Source: Chelatococcus reniformis (lineage in GTDB: Bacteria; Pseudomonadota; Alphaproteobacteria; Rhizobiales; Beijerinckiaceae). Taken from it: 64,000 nucleotides of DNA. The stretch is from the NCBI RefSeq assembly GCF_014640075.1, contig NZ_BMGG01000002.1, forward strand, positions 186,001-250,000, written 5' to 3'. Positions 55,105-62,930 of this stretch are shown piece by piece (position 1 is the stretch's first letter; the number at the start of each line of letters is the position of its first letter). The notes under the pieces are model-generated. The model had not been told where the DNA came from, did not search any database, and saw nothing but the letters and a program-made list of their open reading frames with translations. Made by a program: the position numbers and the translations under genes.

Positions 55105-55493
55105 TAGCGCCCGCGTCGCCGGACGGCGGGCTCGACCCGCCCTCCGGCCCTCGGCCCCGGAGCTGATGCCCCGCCGCTTCGCACGCCGATTCAGCATGGC
55201 GCGCCAAGTGCCGGAAAACATGCACGTTTCCATCAGATTTGACCGGGCGTCTTCACATGGTGACGCCAGGGCCACGGTCCGGCGCAGCGGGGTCGCTGCA
55301 GGCCCGCGCGTGAGCTTTCGCCGGACATGGCGGATCTCCCCTCGGGCGGTGCCGGCCTAGCCATCCCCCGACACAGGCGCTATGCACGGCCGGCGCTGCG
55401 GCTCGCCCGCGAGCCGACGTCCGGCCATGGGCCCGTCACCAATCCGACGCGATCGACGGCCTATTGGGCGTGGCGATAATGGAAAGGGGAGCC
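55105..55493. other. Intergenic stretch before the GH144-like gene
   Basis: 389 bp with the hairpin at 55118-55148 and otherwise no recognisable gene, repeat or clear promoter. It separates the amide-related genes from the two glucanases. Confidence 0.4.
55118..55148 (+). terminator. Hairpin terminator after the RutB-like gene
   Basis: GCCGGA-C-GGCGGG (55118-55130) pairs with CCCGCC-C-TCCGGC (55136-55148) across loop CTCGA, with one internal C-C mismatch, 13 bp after the stop. Confidence 0.65.
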
Positions 55494-56747
55494 ATGACCG
55501 CCATCAAGACGACGCCGAACCTGTCCGACAATGCGTTGCTCGACGAGGTGCAGCGGCAGACCTTCCGCTACTTCTGGGATTTCGCCCACCCGGTGAGCGG
55601 CCTGATCCGCGAGCGCACGGATTTTGTGGCGACCCGGCCGGATCTCGTCACCATCGGCGGCTCGGGCATGGGCGTGATGGCCATCATCGTGGCGGCCGAG
55701 CGCGGCTTCATCAGCCGCGACGAGGCAGCCGAGCGCGTGCTCAAGATGGTGCGCTTCCTCCTCACCGCGCCGACCTACCACGGCGTCTTCCCGCACTGGA
55801 TGAACGGCGCGACAGGCGCAACCATTCCGTTCAGCCGCAAGGACGATGGCGGCGACCTGGTCGAGACCTCCTATCTGATGATGGGCCTGCTCACCGCCCG
55901 TCAGTACTTTTCGCGGCCCAATCCGGCCGAAAGCGAAATCCGCTCGACCATCGACATCCTGTGGGGCGAGGCTGAGTGGGATTGGTACGCCAAGGGCGGC
56001 CACGCGGTGCTGTTCTGGCATTGGAGCCCGAACCAGGGTTTCGTGCTCGATCACGAGATCCGTGGCTGGAACGAATGCTTGATCACCTACGTGCTGGCCG
56101 CCTCGGCGCCGCGCTATCCGGCCGACCCGCGCACCTACCATCGCGGCTGGGCGGAGGCGCGGGTGTTCGAGAATCGCCGCAGCTACGAGGGCATCGAGGT
56201 GCCGCTCGGCCCGGACTACGGCGGCCCCCTGTTCTTCGCCCATTATTCCTTCATGGGCATCGATCCGCGCGGCCTCACCGACCAGTATGCCGACTACTGG
56301 CGCCAGAACGTCGCCCATTCGCAGGTCAATCGCGCCTACTGCATCCGCAACCCGCAGGGCTACGCCGGCTACGGCCCCAATTGCTGGGGACTGACCGCCA
56401 GCGAGACCGACGACGGCTACCGCGCGATGTCGCCGACCTCCGACCTCGGCGTCATCGCGCCGACGGCTGCGATCGGCAGCTACCCCTATGTGCCGGACGA
56501 GTCGCTGGCGGCGATGCGCTACTTCTACGAGGAGCGCGGCCGGGACCTGTGGACCGAGTACGGCTTCGTCTCGTCGTTCAGCGACGCACGCAAGTGGGTC
56601 TCGCCGACCCACATCGCCATCGACCAGGGGCCCATCGTCTGCATGATCGAGAACGGCCGCTCGGGCCTGCTGTGGGAGCTGTTCATGAGTTGCCCGGAGG
56701 TCCGGCAGGGCCTCGGGCTCCTCGGCTTTTCGACCAAGGCGGCGTGA
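55494..56747 (+). CDS. GH144-like glucanase (glucoamylase-family, DUF-type PF10091), 417 aa
   Basis: (alpha/alpha)-barrel protein: LDEVQRQTFRYFWDFAHPVS, SGLIRERTDF, VTIGGSGMGVMAIIVAAERG, DGGDLVETSYLMMGLLTARQ, FWHWSPNQGF and GPNCWGLTASETDDGYRA are characteristic of the family that includes endo-beta-1,2-glucanases (GH144). Characterised relatives are often secreted; this one has no signal peptide. ATG 55494 follows GGAAAGGGGAG. Seven bp before the GH15 gene, so co-transcribed. Beta-1,2 specificity is supported indirectly by the GH94-like gene at 25.4 kb. Confidence 0.85.
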   Translation: MTAIKTTPNLSDNALLDEVQRQTFRYFWDFAHPVSGLIRERTDFVATRPDLVTIGGSGMGVMAIIVAAERGFISRDEAAERVLKMVRFLLTAPTYHGVFPHWMNGATGATIPFSRKDDGGDLVETSYLMMGLLTARQYFSRPNPAESEIRSTIDILWGEAEWDWYAKGGHAVLFWHWSPNQGFVLDHEIRGWNECLITYVLAASAPRYPADPRTYHRGWAEARVFENRRSYEGIEVPLGPDYGGPLFFAHYSFMGIDPRGLTDQYADYWRQNVAHSQVNRAYCIRNPQGYAGYGPNCWGLTASETDDGYRAMSPTSDLGVIAPTAAIGSYPYVPDESLAAMRYFYEERGRDLWTEYGFVSSFSDARKWVSPTHIAIDQGPIVCMIENGRSGLLWELFMSCPEVRQGLGLLGFSTKAA

Positions 56748-56754
56748 GGGCGGC

Positions 56755-58203
56755 ATGGCGGACCAAGCAGTGGCATCCGGCGGCGCGCAGCGCACCGACG
56801 ACGGCCTCCTAGCCTGGATCGACGGTCAATACGCGCGCGCGTCGGCGAAGATCTTCGGGGCCATCTCGGCCACGCACTTGCTCAAGGAGCGCCCCGGTTT
56901 CGGCCGCACGATGCGGCCGGTGAAGGGCTCGGTGCTCGCCTCGCCGGAGCTCTCATCCTACGATCCCGACCCGGACTATTTCTTCCACTGGCTGCGCGAT
57001 TCGTCCCTGACCATGGACGCCCTGCGCCACCTCGTCGACGACCCGGCGCACGGGGAGGCGGCGCGGACGGCCTTTGCCGACTACGTCGGCTTCTCCCTGG
57101 GACTGACGCGGCTGAGCGGCGCAGCCCGGCTGGCCCAGGGCGACCCGCGCGACGGCGTCAGGCCGGATTTCCTGCAATTCGTGCGGGCCTCCGAGGATAT
57201 CGCCAAGGCCGAGGGCGACTATGTCCTCGGCGACACGCGCTACAACCCGGACGGCACGCTCGACACCATCTCCTGGCCGCGGCCGCAGTTCGACGGCACG
57301 GCGATGCGGCCGCTCGGCCTGCTGCGCTACCGCGCGCTGCCGTGCGCGGCGGCGAATCGGGCCGCGATCGATGAACTGGTGGGCATCGACCTCGACTGCA
57401 CGGCGCGGCGCTCGGCAGAGCCGTGCTTCGATCTCTGGGAAGAGGAGATCGGTCATCATTTCTATACCCGCCTGATCCAGTGCGCGGCGCTCGAGGCAGG
57501 CGTCGGCTGGGCCCGCACCCGTGGCGACGCCGCGCGCGCCGATCGCTACGCGGCGGCAGCGCAGGTGCTGTCCGCGAGCCTGCCGGGCTATTGGTCGGAG
57601 CGCGACGGCTTCTACCTGAGCCGCCTGCCGGGCCCGGACACCAGCGCCGACAAGGCGCTCGACGCCGCAGTGATCCTCGGCACCGTCCACGCCGAGCGGA
57701 CAGCGGGGGATTGCAGCGTCCTCGATCCGCGCACCCAGGCGACGCTGCTGAAGCTCGAGGCGCTGTTCGCCGAGGACTACGCGGTCAACCGCGATCGTCC
57801 GGCCGATTGCGGCCTTCTGCTCGGCCGCTACAGGAACGATCGCTACTATGCCGGTGGCGCCTACCTGATGACGACGCTCGCTGCGGCCGAGTTCTATTAT
57901 CGGCTGGCGGCGACGGTGGGGGCGGGAGGGCCGGCCGCCGACAGCAGCCTGCATGGAGAACTGGCGGCAGCGCTCGGAGCCGTCGATGGCCCGCCCGCCG
58001 TGGTGAAGGCGCTGATCGGCCGCGGCGACGGTATCCTCAACGCCGTCCGCCGCTTCACGCCGCCGGACGGCTCCATGGCCGAGCAGGTCGACCAGACCAC
58101 CGGCGCACCGGCCTCCGCCAAGAATCTAACGTGGAGCTATGGCGGCTTCATCACGGCCGTCGTGGCGCGCCGATCGGCCGAGGCCGCGCTGCCAGGAGCC
58201 TGA
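56755..58203 (+). CDS. GH15 glucoamylase-type glycoside hydrolase, 482 aa
   Basis: Inverting alpha-glucosidase of the fungal-glucoamylase branch. Catalytic acid region DLWEEEIGHHFYTRL (Glu229) and base region MAEQVDQTTGAPASAKN (Glu443) followed by LTWSYGGFITAVVARR match the two conserved GH15 sites. PDYFFHWLRDSSLTMDALRH is the conserved substrate strand. No signal peptide, so it would act on intracellular glucans such as glycogen or maltodextrin. Why it is coupled to a GH144-like enzyme is unclear. Confidence 0.9.
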   Translation: MADQAVASGGAQRTDDGLLAWIDGQYARASAKIFGAISATHLLKERPGFGRTMRPVKGSVLASPELSSYDPDPDYFFHWLRDSSLTMDALRHLVDDPAHGEAARTAFADYVGFSLGLTRLSGAARLAQGDPRDGVRPDFLQFVRASEDIAKAEGDYVLGDTRYNPDGTLDTISWPRPQFDGTAMRPLGLLRYRALPCAAANRAAIDELVGIDLDCTARRSAEPCFDLWEEEIGHHFYTRLIQCAALEAGVGWARTRGDAARADRYAAAAQVLSASLPGYWSERDGFYLSRLPGPDTSADKALDAAVILGTVHAERTAGDCSVLDPRTQATLLKLEALFAEDYAVNRDRPADCGLLLGRYRNDRYYAGGAYLMTTLAAAEFYYRLAATVGAGGPAADSSLHGELAAALGAVDGPPAVVKALIGRGDGILNAVRRFTPPDGSMAEQVDQTTGAPASAKNLTWSYGGFITAVVARRSAEAALPGA

Positions 58204-58559
58204 CGCGCTCTGAGAGCGCCGGCCGTGCGCCTCGGGTCCGGATGAGCATCCGAGCGCGAGATGCCGCGATTCGCCCGCGCCACTGCGCGGCGGCCCACCA
58301 CGCACACGATCGTTCATGGCCGCCGGGACCCTTCATGGCCGCGGGACCGACCGCAGGGAATTCTCTCGGCGGACGCGCGTCGCCGTGCGGCGCCGCTTGC
58401 CGATGACGTGAATTCTGCCGGCCGCGTGCACCAGGGGCGATTTTCACTGCGGCGGGCGATTGCCCGCCTGGTTCATTTCGATTAAAACAAGGTTCGATGT
58501 GATTTTTATTAAATCACATTTTTATCTCGTTTAATTTCTCTGACCCGAGGCGGTCCCCC
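58204..58559. promoter_or_regulatory. Upstream region of the Lrp-family gene with perfect palindrome
   Basis: The last 80 bp form an AT-rich island. ATGTGATTT (58497-58505) and AAATCACAT (58511-58519) are perfect 9-bp arms around TTATT, about 40-60 bp before the Lrp-like start: a likely autoregulatory operator. The first 250 bp show no gene. Confidence 0.65.
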
Positions 58560-59069
58560 ATGACTGCGAACACCCTGGAGCGGCTCAAGCCTGGTACGGC
58601 CGACCGGTCGGTCAAGCTCGACGCCATCGACCGCAAGATCCTGCGCGGCCTGCAGAGGGATGCGACGGTGACCATCGCAGCGCTCGCCGACGACGTGGGG
58701 CTGTCGCCGACGCCGTGCTGGAAACGGATCCAGCGGCTGGAAGCGGTGGGCGTCATCCGCAAGCGCGTAGCGCTGCTCGACCAGGACATGCTGGGCATCG
58801 GCATCACGGTGTTCGTGTCGATTCAGCTCGGCGAGCACTCGGAAGTGGAGATCAACCGCTTCGCGGCGGCGATCGGCGCCCTGCCGGAGGTGACCGGCTT
58901 CTTCCGCATGGCCGGGGACATCGACTACATGGCGATCGTCGTGGTGCCCGACATGGCCGCCTACGACGACGTCTATCGGCGCATCATCGCCGCCGGCAAT
59001 CTCAAGAACGTGGTGGCGCGTTTTGCGCTGGAGCGGCTCAAGTCGGAGACCGCGATCCCGATTCCGTGA
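58560..59069 (+). CDS. Lrp/AsnC-family transcriptional regulator, 169 aa
   Basis: N-terminal HTH: VKLDAIDRKILRGLQRDATV, LADDVGLSPTPCWKRIQRLE, GVIRKRVALLD; C-terminal RAM/AsnC ligand domain: GALPEVTGFFRMAGDIDYMA and VVARFALERLKSETAIPIP. Members sense amino acids or related metabolites as octamers. It is monocistronic, followed by a convergent efp gene; its own upstream palindrome suggests autoregulation. Confidence 0.94.
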   Translation: MTANTLERLKPGTADRSVKLDAIDRKILRGLQRDATVTIAALADDVGLSPTPCWKRIQRLEAVGVIRKRVALLDQDMLGIGITVFVSIQLGEHSEVEINRFAAAIGALPEVTGFFRMAGDIDYMAIVVVPDMAAYDDVYRRIIAAGNLKNVVARFALERLKSETAIPIP

Positions 59070-59256
59070 GGCACGTGCCAGAGCTCGCGCTCGCCGTTGC
59101 GTGCGGACAGCTCAGGGCCGGAACTTGTCCCGGTCCTTGGCCAGAGGTACAGCACGGAAATCGTGACCCGTTTGGCCTAGCGTCAGAGGTTGGGCTTTCA
59201 TGGTTGGGTCACGCCCGATTATGACCTTGAGAATACAAGGCGCTCCGTCGCCGCCC

Positions 59257-59288
59257 CGTCATGGTCGGGCTTGACCCGACCATCCATC
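59257..59288. repeat. Hairpin repeat with compensatory change, copy 1
   Basis: ATGGTCGGG (59261-59269), loop CTTGA, CCCGACCAT (59275-59283), inside a 32-bp element that equals 62887-62918 except for one base pair: G-C here, A-T there. It lies at the 3' ends of two convergent genes (Lrp-like and efp) and may terminate both. Confidence 0.75.
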
Positions 59289-59299
59289 CCCGGGCGTCG

Positions 59300-59866
59300 T
59301 TACGACTTGGCGCGCTCCACGTAGGAGCCGTCGACGGTCATGATGACGATCTTGGTGCCCACGTCGATATGCGGCGGCACCATTGTGCGGGCGCCGTTGG
59401 TCAGGATGGCCGGCTTGTAGGACGAGGAGGCGGTCTGGCCCTTCGTCGTCGGTTCGGTCTCGGCGATCTCGACGACGATGCGCGCCGGCAGCACGATCGC
59501 GACGGCTTGGCCCTCGAACACCGACACCTGGCAGGCCATGCCCTCCTGCAGGTAGATCGCCTGGTCGCCGATAACGTCGGGCGGCACGGGGATCTGCTCG
59601 TAGTTTTCGGTGTTCATGAAGATATAGGACTCGCCCTCCTTGTAGAGGTAGGTGTGCTCGCGGTCCTCGACGAAGGCGCGCTCCACCTGTTCGGTGGTCT
59701 TGTAGCGCTGGCTCGTCTTCACGCCGTCCGAGAGACGGCGCATGTCGATCTGCGTGGTCGGGGTCCCCTTGCCGGGAAAGAAGCTTTCCGCCGAGAGCAC
59801 CGTATAGAGCTGTCCGTCGACCTCGAGGATGTTCCCCTTACGGACCGAGCTCGCGATAACCTTCAC
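59300..59866 (-). CDS. efp: Elongation factor P, 188 aa
   Basis: Three-domain tRNA-shaped factor that relieves ribosome stalling at polyproline. N-terminal KOW-like domain ([20 protein letters not shown]), the modified loop [11 protein letters not shown] with Lys33 (E. coli Lys34), then the central and C-terminal OB domains ([19 protein letters not shown]). With epmA and epmB divergently placed next to it, Lys33 is almost surely beta-lysylated. 247 bp separate the two directions. Confidence 0.97.
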   Translation of the reverse strand: MKVIASSVRKGNILEVDGQLYTVLSAESFFPGKGTPTTQIDMRRLSDGVKTSQRYKTTEQVERAFVEDREHTYLYKEGESYIFMNTENYEQIPVPPDVIGDQAIYLQEGMACQVSVFEGQAVAIVLPARIVVEIAETEPTTKGQTASSSYKPAILTNGARTMVPPHIDVGTKIVIMTVDGSYVERAKS

Positions 59867-60113
59867 GTTCCAAACCTCGTCTAGCCTTGGGCGCTCCGTC
59901 CTGCCGGATCGGGCGCCGCTCCGTCAATATGGGATGTCGAGCCTTAGCGGTCCGGGGCGCGTGGCGCCGGTGGGATCGAGGTTCGCATGTCGCTTGGCGG
60001 CATTCCTGCGGTTGCGCCGGATGCGTCGGCACCATAGTGGACTTGGCGAGAATGAGAAGCCTCTACGATCCGTCGTCTGCCTGTCCGGCGCTGCGGGCGC
60101 CTGGAGATGTCGC
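59867..60113. promoter_or_regulatory. Divergent region between efp and epmA
   Basis: Shared promoter region of 247 bp. No convincing box or dyad stands out; a frame open through it is shadow sequence. Confidence 0.35.
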
Positions 60114-61172
60114 ATGAGCGAACCTCGCTGGTGGCAGCCGGAGCATCATGCAGCCCGCCGCCCGCGGCTGCTCGCACGCATGCGCATCGTCGCAGCGCTG
60201 CGCCGATTCTTCGACGGGCACGGCTTTTTGGAGGTCGATCCTGCAACTTTACAGGTCTCCCCGGGCAATGAGACCCATCTGCATGCGTTCCGGGTCGAGC
60301 GGGACGACGGCGGGCCCGCCTATCTGCACACCTCGCCCGAATTCGCCATGAAGAAGCTTCTGGCGGCCGGCGAGGAGCGGCTCGTCGCCTTTGCCCATGT
60401 CTTCCGCGATCGAGAGGTGAGCCCTCTGCACCATCCCGAGTTCACCATGCTGGAATGGTACCGCGCGCGGGAACCTTACCGGACGTTGATGGCCGATTGC
60501 GCGGCGATCCTGGCGCTGGCCGCCGACGCGGCCGGCTCTTCGGTTTGGCGCTACCGGGGCCGCAGCGCCGATCCGCGCGCAGTGCCGGAACAGCTCACGG
60601 TCGTCGAGGCTTTTGCCCGCCATGCCGACATGAACCTGCTGCCGCTGCTGCCCGAAGCCGGGGAATCGCTGGCGGCGGGGCAGGGGGCGACCGTGCGCTT
60701 TGGCGCGGCCGCTCGCGCGGCGGGGATCAGGACGGTCCCTGACGATAGCTGGCCCGATCTGTTCAGCCGCGTGCTATCGGAGCGCATCGAGCCCAGGCTG
60801 GGCCTGGGAACGCCGACGGTCTTGCTCGACTATCCGGCCTCGGAGGCGGCACTGGCGCGGCAAAAGCCCAGCAATCCTCGGTTCGCCGAACGATTTGAGC
60901 TCTATATCTGCGGGGTCGAGCTTGCCAATGCGTTCGGGGAGCTCACCAATCCGGTGGAGCAACGTAGCCGCTTCATGGCAGACATGGACGAGAAGATGCG
61001 CATCTACGGGGAACGCTATCCCCTCGACGAGGACTTTCTGGCGGCGCTGGCGCTCATGCCGCCGGCGAGCGGCGCGGCGCTCGGCCTTGATCGGCTGGTC
61101 ATGCTGGCCGTGGGGGCCGAGCGGGTCGCCGATGTGATCTGGACGCCGCTGGCGGACGCGGCCTCGCCGTGA
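60114..61172 (+). CDS. epmA: EF-P--(R)-beta-lysine ligase EpmA (GenX/PoxA), 352 aa
   Basis: Class II lysyl-tRNA-synthetase paralogue without the anticodon domain. Motif 2 region FRDREVSPLHHPEFTMLEWY, SPEFAMKKLLAAGEERLVAF, and motif 3 GAALGLDRLVMLAVGA are diagnostic; length (352) fits EpmA, not LysS. It attaches beta-lysine to EF-P. ATG 60114 trims an open upstream frame. Its stop overlaps the epmB start by 4 nt (GTGA). Confidence 0.96.
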   Translation: MSEPRWWQPEHHAARRPRLLARMRIVAALRRFFDGHGFLEVDPATLQVSPGNETHLHAFRVERDDGGPAYLHTSPEFAMKKLLAAGEERLVAFAHVFRDREVSPLHHPEFTMLEWYRAREPYRTLMADCAAILALAADAAGSSVWRYRGRSADPRAVPEQLTVVEAFARHADMNLLPLLPEAGESLAAGQGATVRFGAAARAAGIRTVPDDSWPDLFSRVLSERIEPRLGLGTPTVLLDYPASEAALARQKPSNPRFAERFELYICGVELANAFGELTNPVEQRSRFMADMDEKMRIYGERYPLDEDFLAALALMPPASGAALGLDRLVMLAVGAERVADVIWTPLADAASP

Positions 61173-62230
61173 GCAGGGCGCAGCGCTCGATGACGTCGCC
61201 GGCGGATCTGACCGCGGCTGGGCTGGTGACGCCGGGGCGGGACGCGGCGCTGGCGGCCGTCGCCGCCCGGTATGCCGTGGCGGTGACGCCGGCCGTGGCG
61301 GACCTGATCGACCCGACCGATGTCGCCGATCCGATCGCGCGGCAATTCCTGCCCGACGCGGCCGAGCTCGTGACGACCCCGCAGGAGCGGGCCGATCCGA
61401 TCGGCGATGATGCAATGAGCCCGCGCAAGGGGCTGGTGCACCGCTACCCGGATCGCGTGCTGCTCAAGCTCGTCGCCGTCTGTCCGGTGTACTGCCGCTT
61501 CTGTTTCCGCCGCGAGACGGTGGGGCCGGGCGGGGCTGGCATGCTGTCCGAGGCGGAGCTCGATGGCGCCGTGGCCTACATCGCCGCCGACCCGCAGATC
61601 TGGGAGGTCGTGGTCAGCGGCGGCGATCCGCTTATCACCAGCCCTCGCCGGCTCGCCGCGGTGATGGCGCGCTTGCGCGACATCGATCACGTCAAGGTCG
61701 TCCGCTTTCACACGCGCGTGCCGGTGGTGGCGCCCGACAGGGTCGGCCCCGAGCTGATCGCCGCGCTCAAGGCGACGGGGAAGACCACTTATGTGGTGCT
61801 GCACACCAATCATGCCCGGGAGTTCTCGCCCGCGGGGCGCTCGGCCCTGGCGGCGCTGGCGGATGCGGGGATCCCGCTGCTCGCCCAGACCGTGCTGCTC
61901 AAGGGCGTCAACGACGAGCCCGCGGCGCTCGAGGCGCTGCTGCGCACCTGCGTCGAGAACCGCGTCAAGCCCTACTACCTGCACCATGCCGATCTGGCGC
62001 CGGGCACGTCGCACCTGCGTACATCGATCGGCACCGGCCAGGCGCTGATGCGGACCTTGCGCGGCCGGTTGTCGGGCATCGCCCAGCCGGTCTACGTGCT
62101 CGATATTCCAGGCGGCCACGGCAAGGTGCCGATCGGGCCGGCCTACCTGTGCGACGCGCCCGAGGCGGTAGACGACCCGGTCGAGGTGATTGATCCGGCC
62201 GGCCGGCGCCACCGCTATCCCCCCGTCTGA
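61169..62230 (+). CDS. epmB: EF-P beta-lysylation protein EpmB (lysine 2,3-aminomutase-like), 353 aa
   Basis: Radical-SAM, PLP-dependent enzyme converting (S)-alpha-lysine to (R)-beta-lysine. The cluster motif is CPVYCRFCFRRE; DPQIWEVVVSGGDPLI and FHTRVPVVAPDRV follow, with the PLP-binding Lys expected in the C-terminal GGHGKVPIGPAY. The GTG start overlaps epmA; ATG 61190 is an alternative. Size fits EpmB rather than the longer aminomutase KamA. Confidence 0.95.
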   Translation: MSRAQRSMTSPADLTAAGLVTPGRDAALAAVAARYAVAVTPAVADLIDPTDVADPIARQFLPDAAELVTTPQERADPIGDDAMSPRKGLVHRYPDRVLLKLVAVCPVYCRFCFRRETVGPGGAGMLSEAELDGAVAYIAADPQIWEVVVSGGDPLITSPRRLAAVMARLRDIDHVKVVRFHTRVPVVAPDRVGPELIAALKATGKTTYVVLHTNHAREFSPAGRSALAALADAGIPLLAQTVLLKGVNDEPAALEALLRTCVENRVKPYYLHHADLAPGTSHLRTSIGTGQALMRTLRGRLSGIAQPVYVLDIPGGHGKVPIGPAYLCDAPEAVDDPVEVIDPAGRRHRYPPV

Positions 62231-62273
62231 AGCCGCAATCCAAGAAGCTCCCAGAAACCCCAAGGAGGACCCC

Positions 62274-62822
62274 ATGGCCCGTATCCCCTACTTCGACCCC
62301 GCCACGGCGACCGGTCCGCTGGCCGAGACCTACAAGAAGCTGCCGCCGCTCAACATCTTCCGGATGATGGGCCATGCCGGGCCGATGATGGATAAGTTCG
62401 TCAAGCTCGGGAACCAGATCCTGATCTTCTCGGACCTGGATCCGGTGCTGCGCGAGATCGCCATCGTCCGTGTCGGCGTGCTGTCCAAGGCCTCCTACGA
62501 GGTCTACCAGCACGAGGCGATTTGCCGGAAATACGGCATGTCCGAGGAGAAGATAAAGGCCATCCACGAGGGGCCGGAAGCGGCTGCCTTCAACGAACTG
62601 GAGCGGCTGGTCATGCGCTTCACCGACGACGTGGTGGCGAACGTGCGCGCCTGCGACGCCACCTTCAAGCCGCTGGTGGAGAAGCTCGGCTTCCAGCAGA
62701 CCCAGCACCTGGTGATGGCCATCGGCTACTACATGATGGTGAGCCGATTCCTCGAGACCTTCGACGTCGACATCGAGGAGGACGGCCGCCCGGCGGGGCT
62801 CAAGCTGCCCGGCATGGGGTGA
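62274..62822 (+). CDS. Carboxymuconolactone decarboxylase-family protein, 182 aa
   Basis: AhpD-like helical protein: LNIFRMMGHAGPMMDKFVKL, LDPVLREIAIVRVGVLSKAS, YEVYQHEAICRKYGMSEEKI. The peroxidatic CxxC motif of AhpD is absent (only Cys at HEAICRK), so a decarboxylase or unknown role is more likely. AAGGAGG ribosome site, 44 bp after epmB. Followed by a double hairpin. Confidence 0.88.
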   Translation: MARIPYFDPATATGPLAETYKKLPPLNIFRMMGHAGPMMDKFVKLGNQILIFSDLDPVLREIAIVRVGVLSKASYEVYQHEAICRKYGMSEEKIKAIHEGPEAAAFNELERLVMRFTDDVVANVRACDATFKPLVEKLGFQQTQHLVMAIGYYMMVSRFLETFDVDIEEDGRPAGLKLPGMG

Positions 62823-62842
62823 AACTCATTTGAGTGGATGGA

Positions 62843-62918
62843 TGGCCGGATCAACTCCGGCCATGACGAAGTGCGTTCCATTGCAACGTCATGATCGGGC
62901 TTGACCCGATCATCCATC
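62843..62918. repeat. Tandem hairpins between convergent genes, including repeat copy 2
   Basis: Hairpin A: ATGGCCGGA (62843-62851), loop TCAAC, TCCGGCCAT (62857-62865). Hairpin B: ATGATCGGG (62891-62899), loop CTTGA, CCCGATCAT (62905-62913), the partner of 59257-59288. Both perfect 9-bp stems; placement implies bidirectional termination. Confidence 0.75.
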
Positions 62919-62930
62919 AGGGATGGCGAC

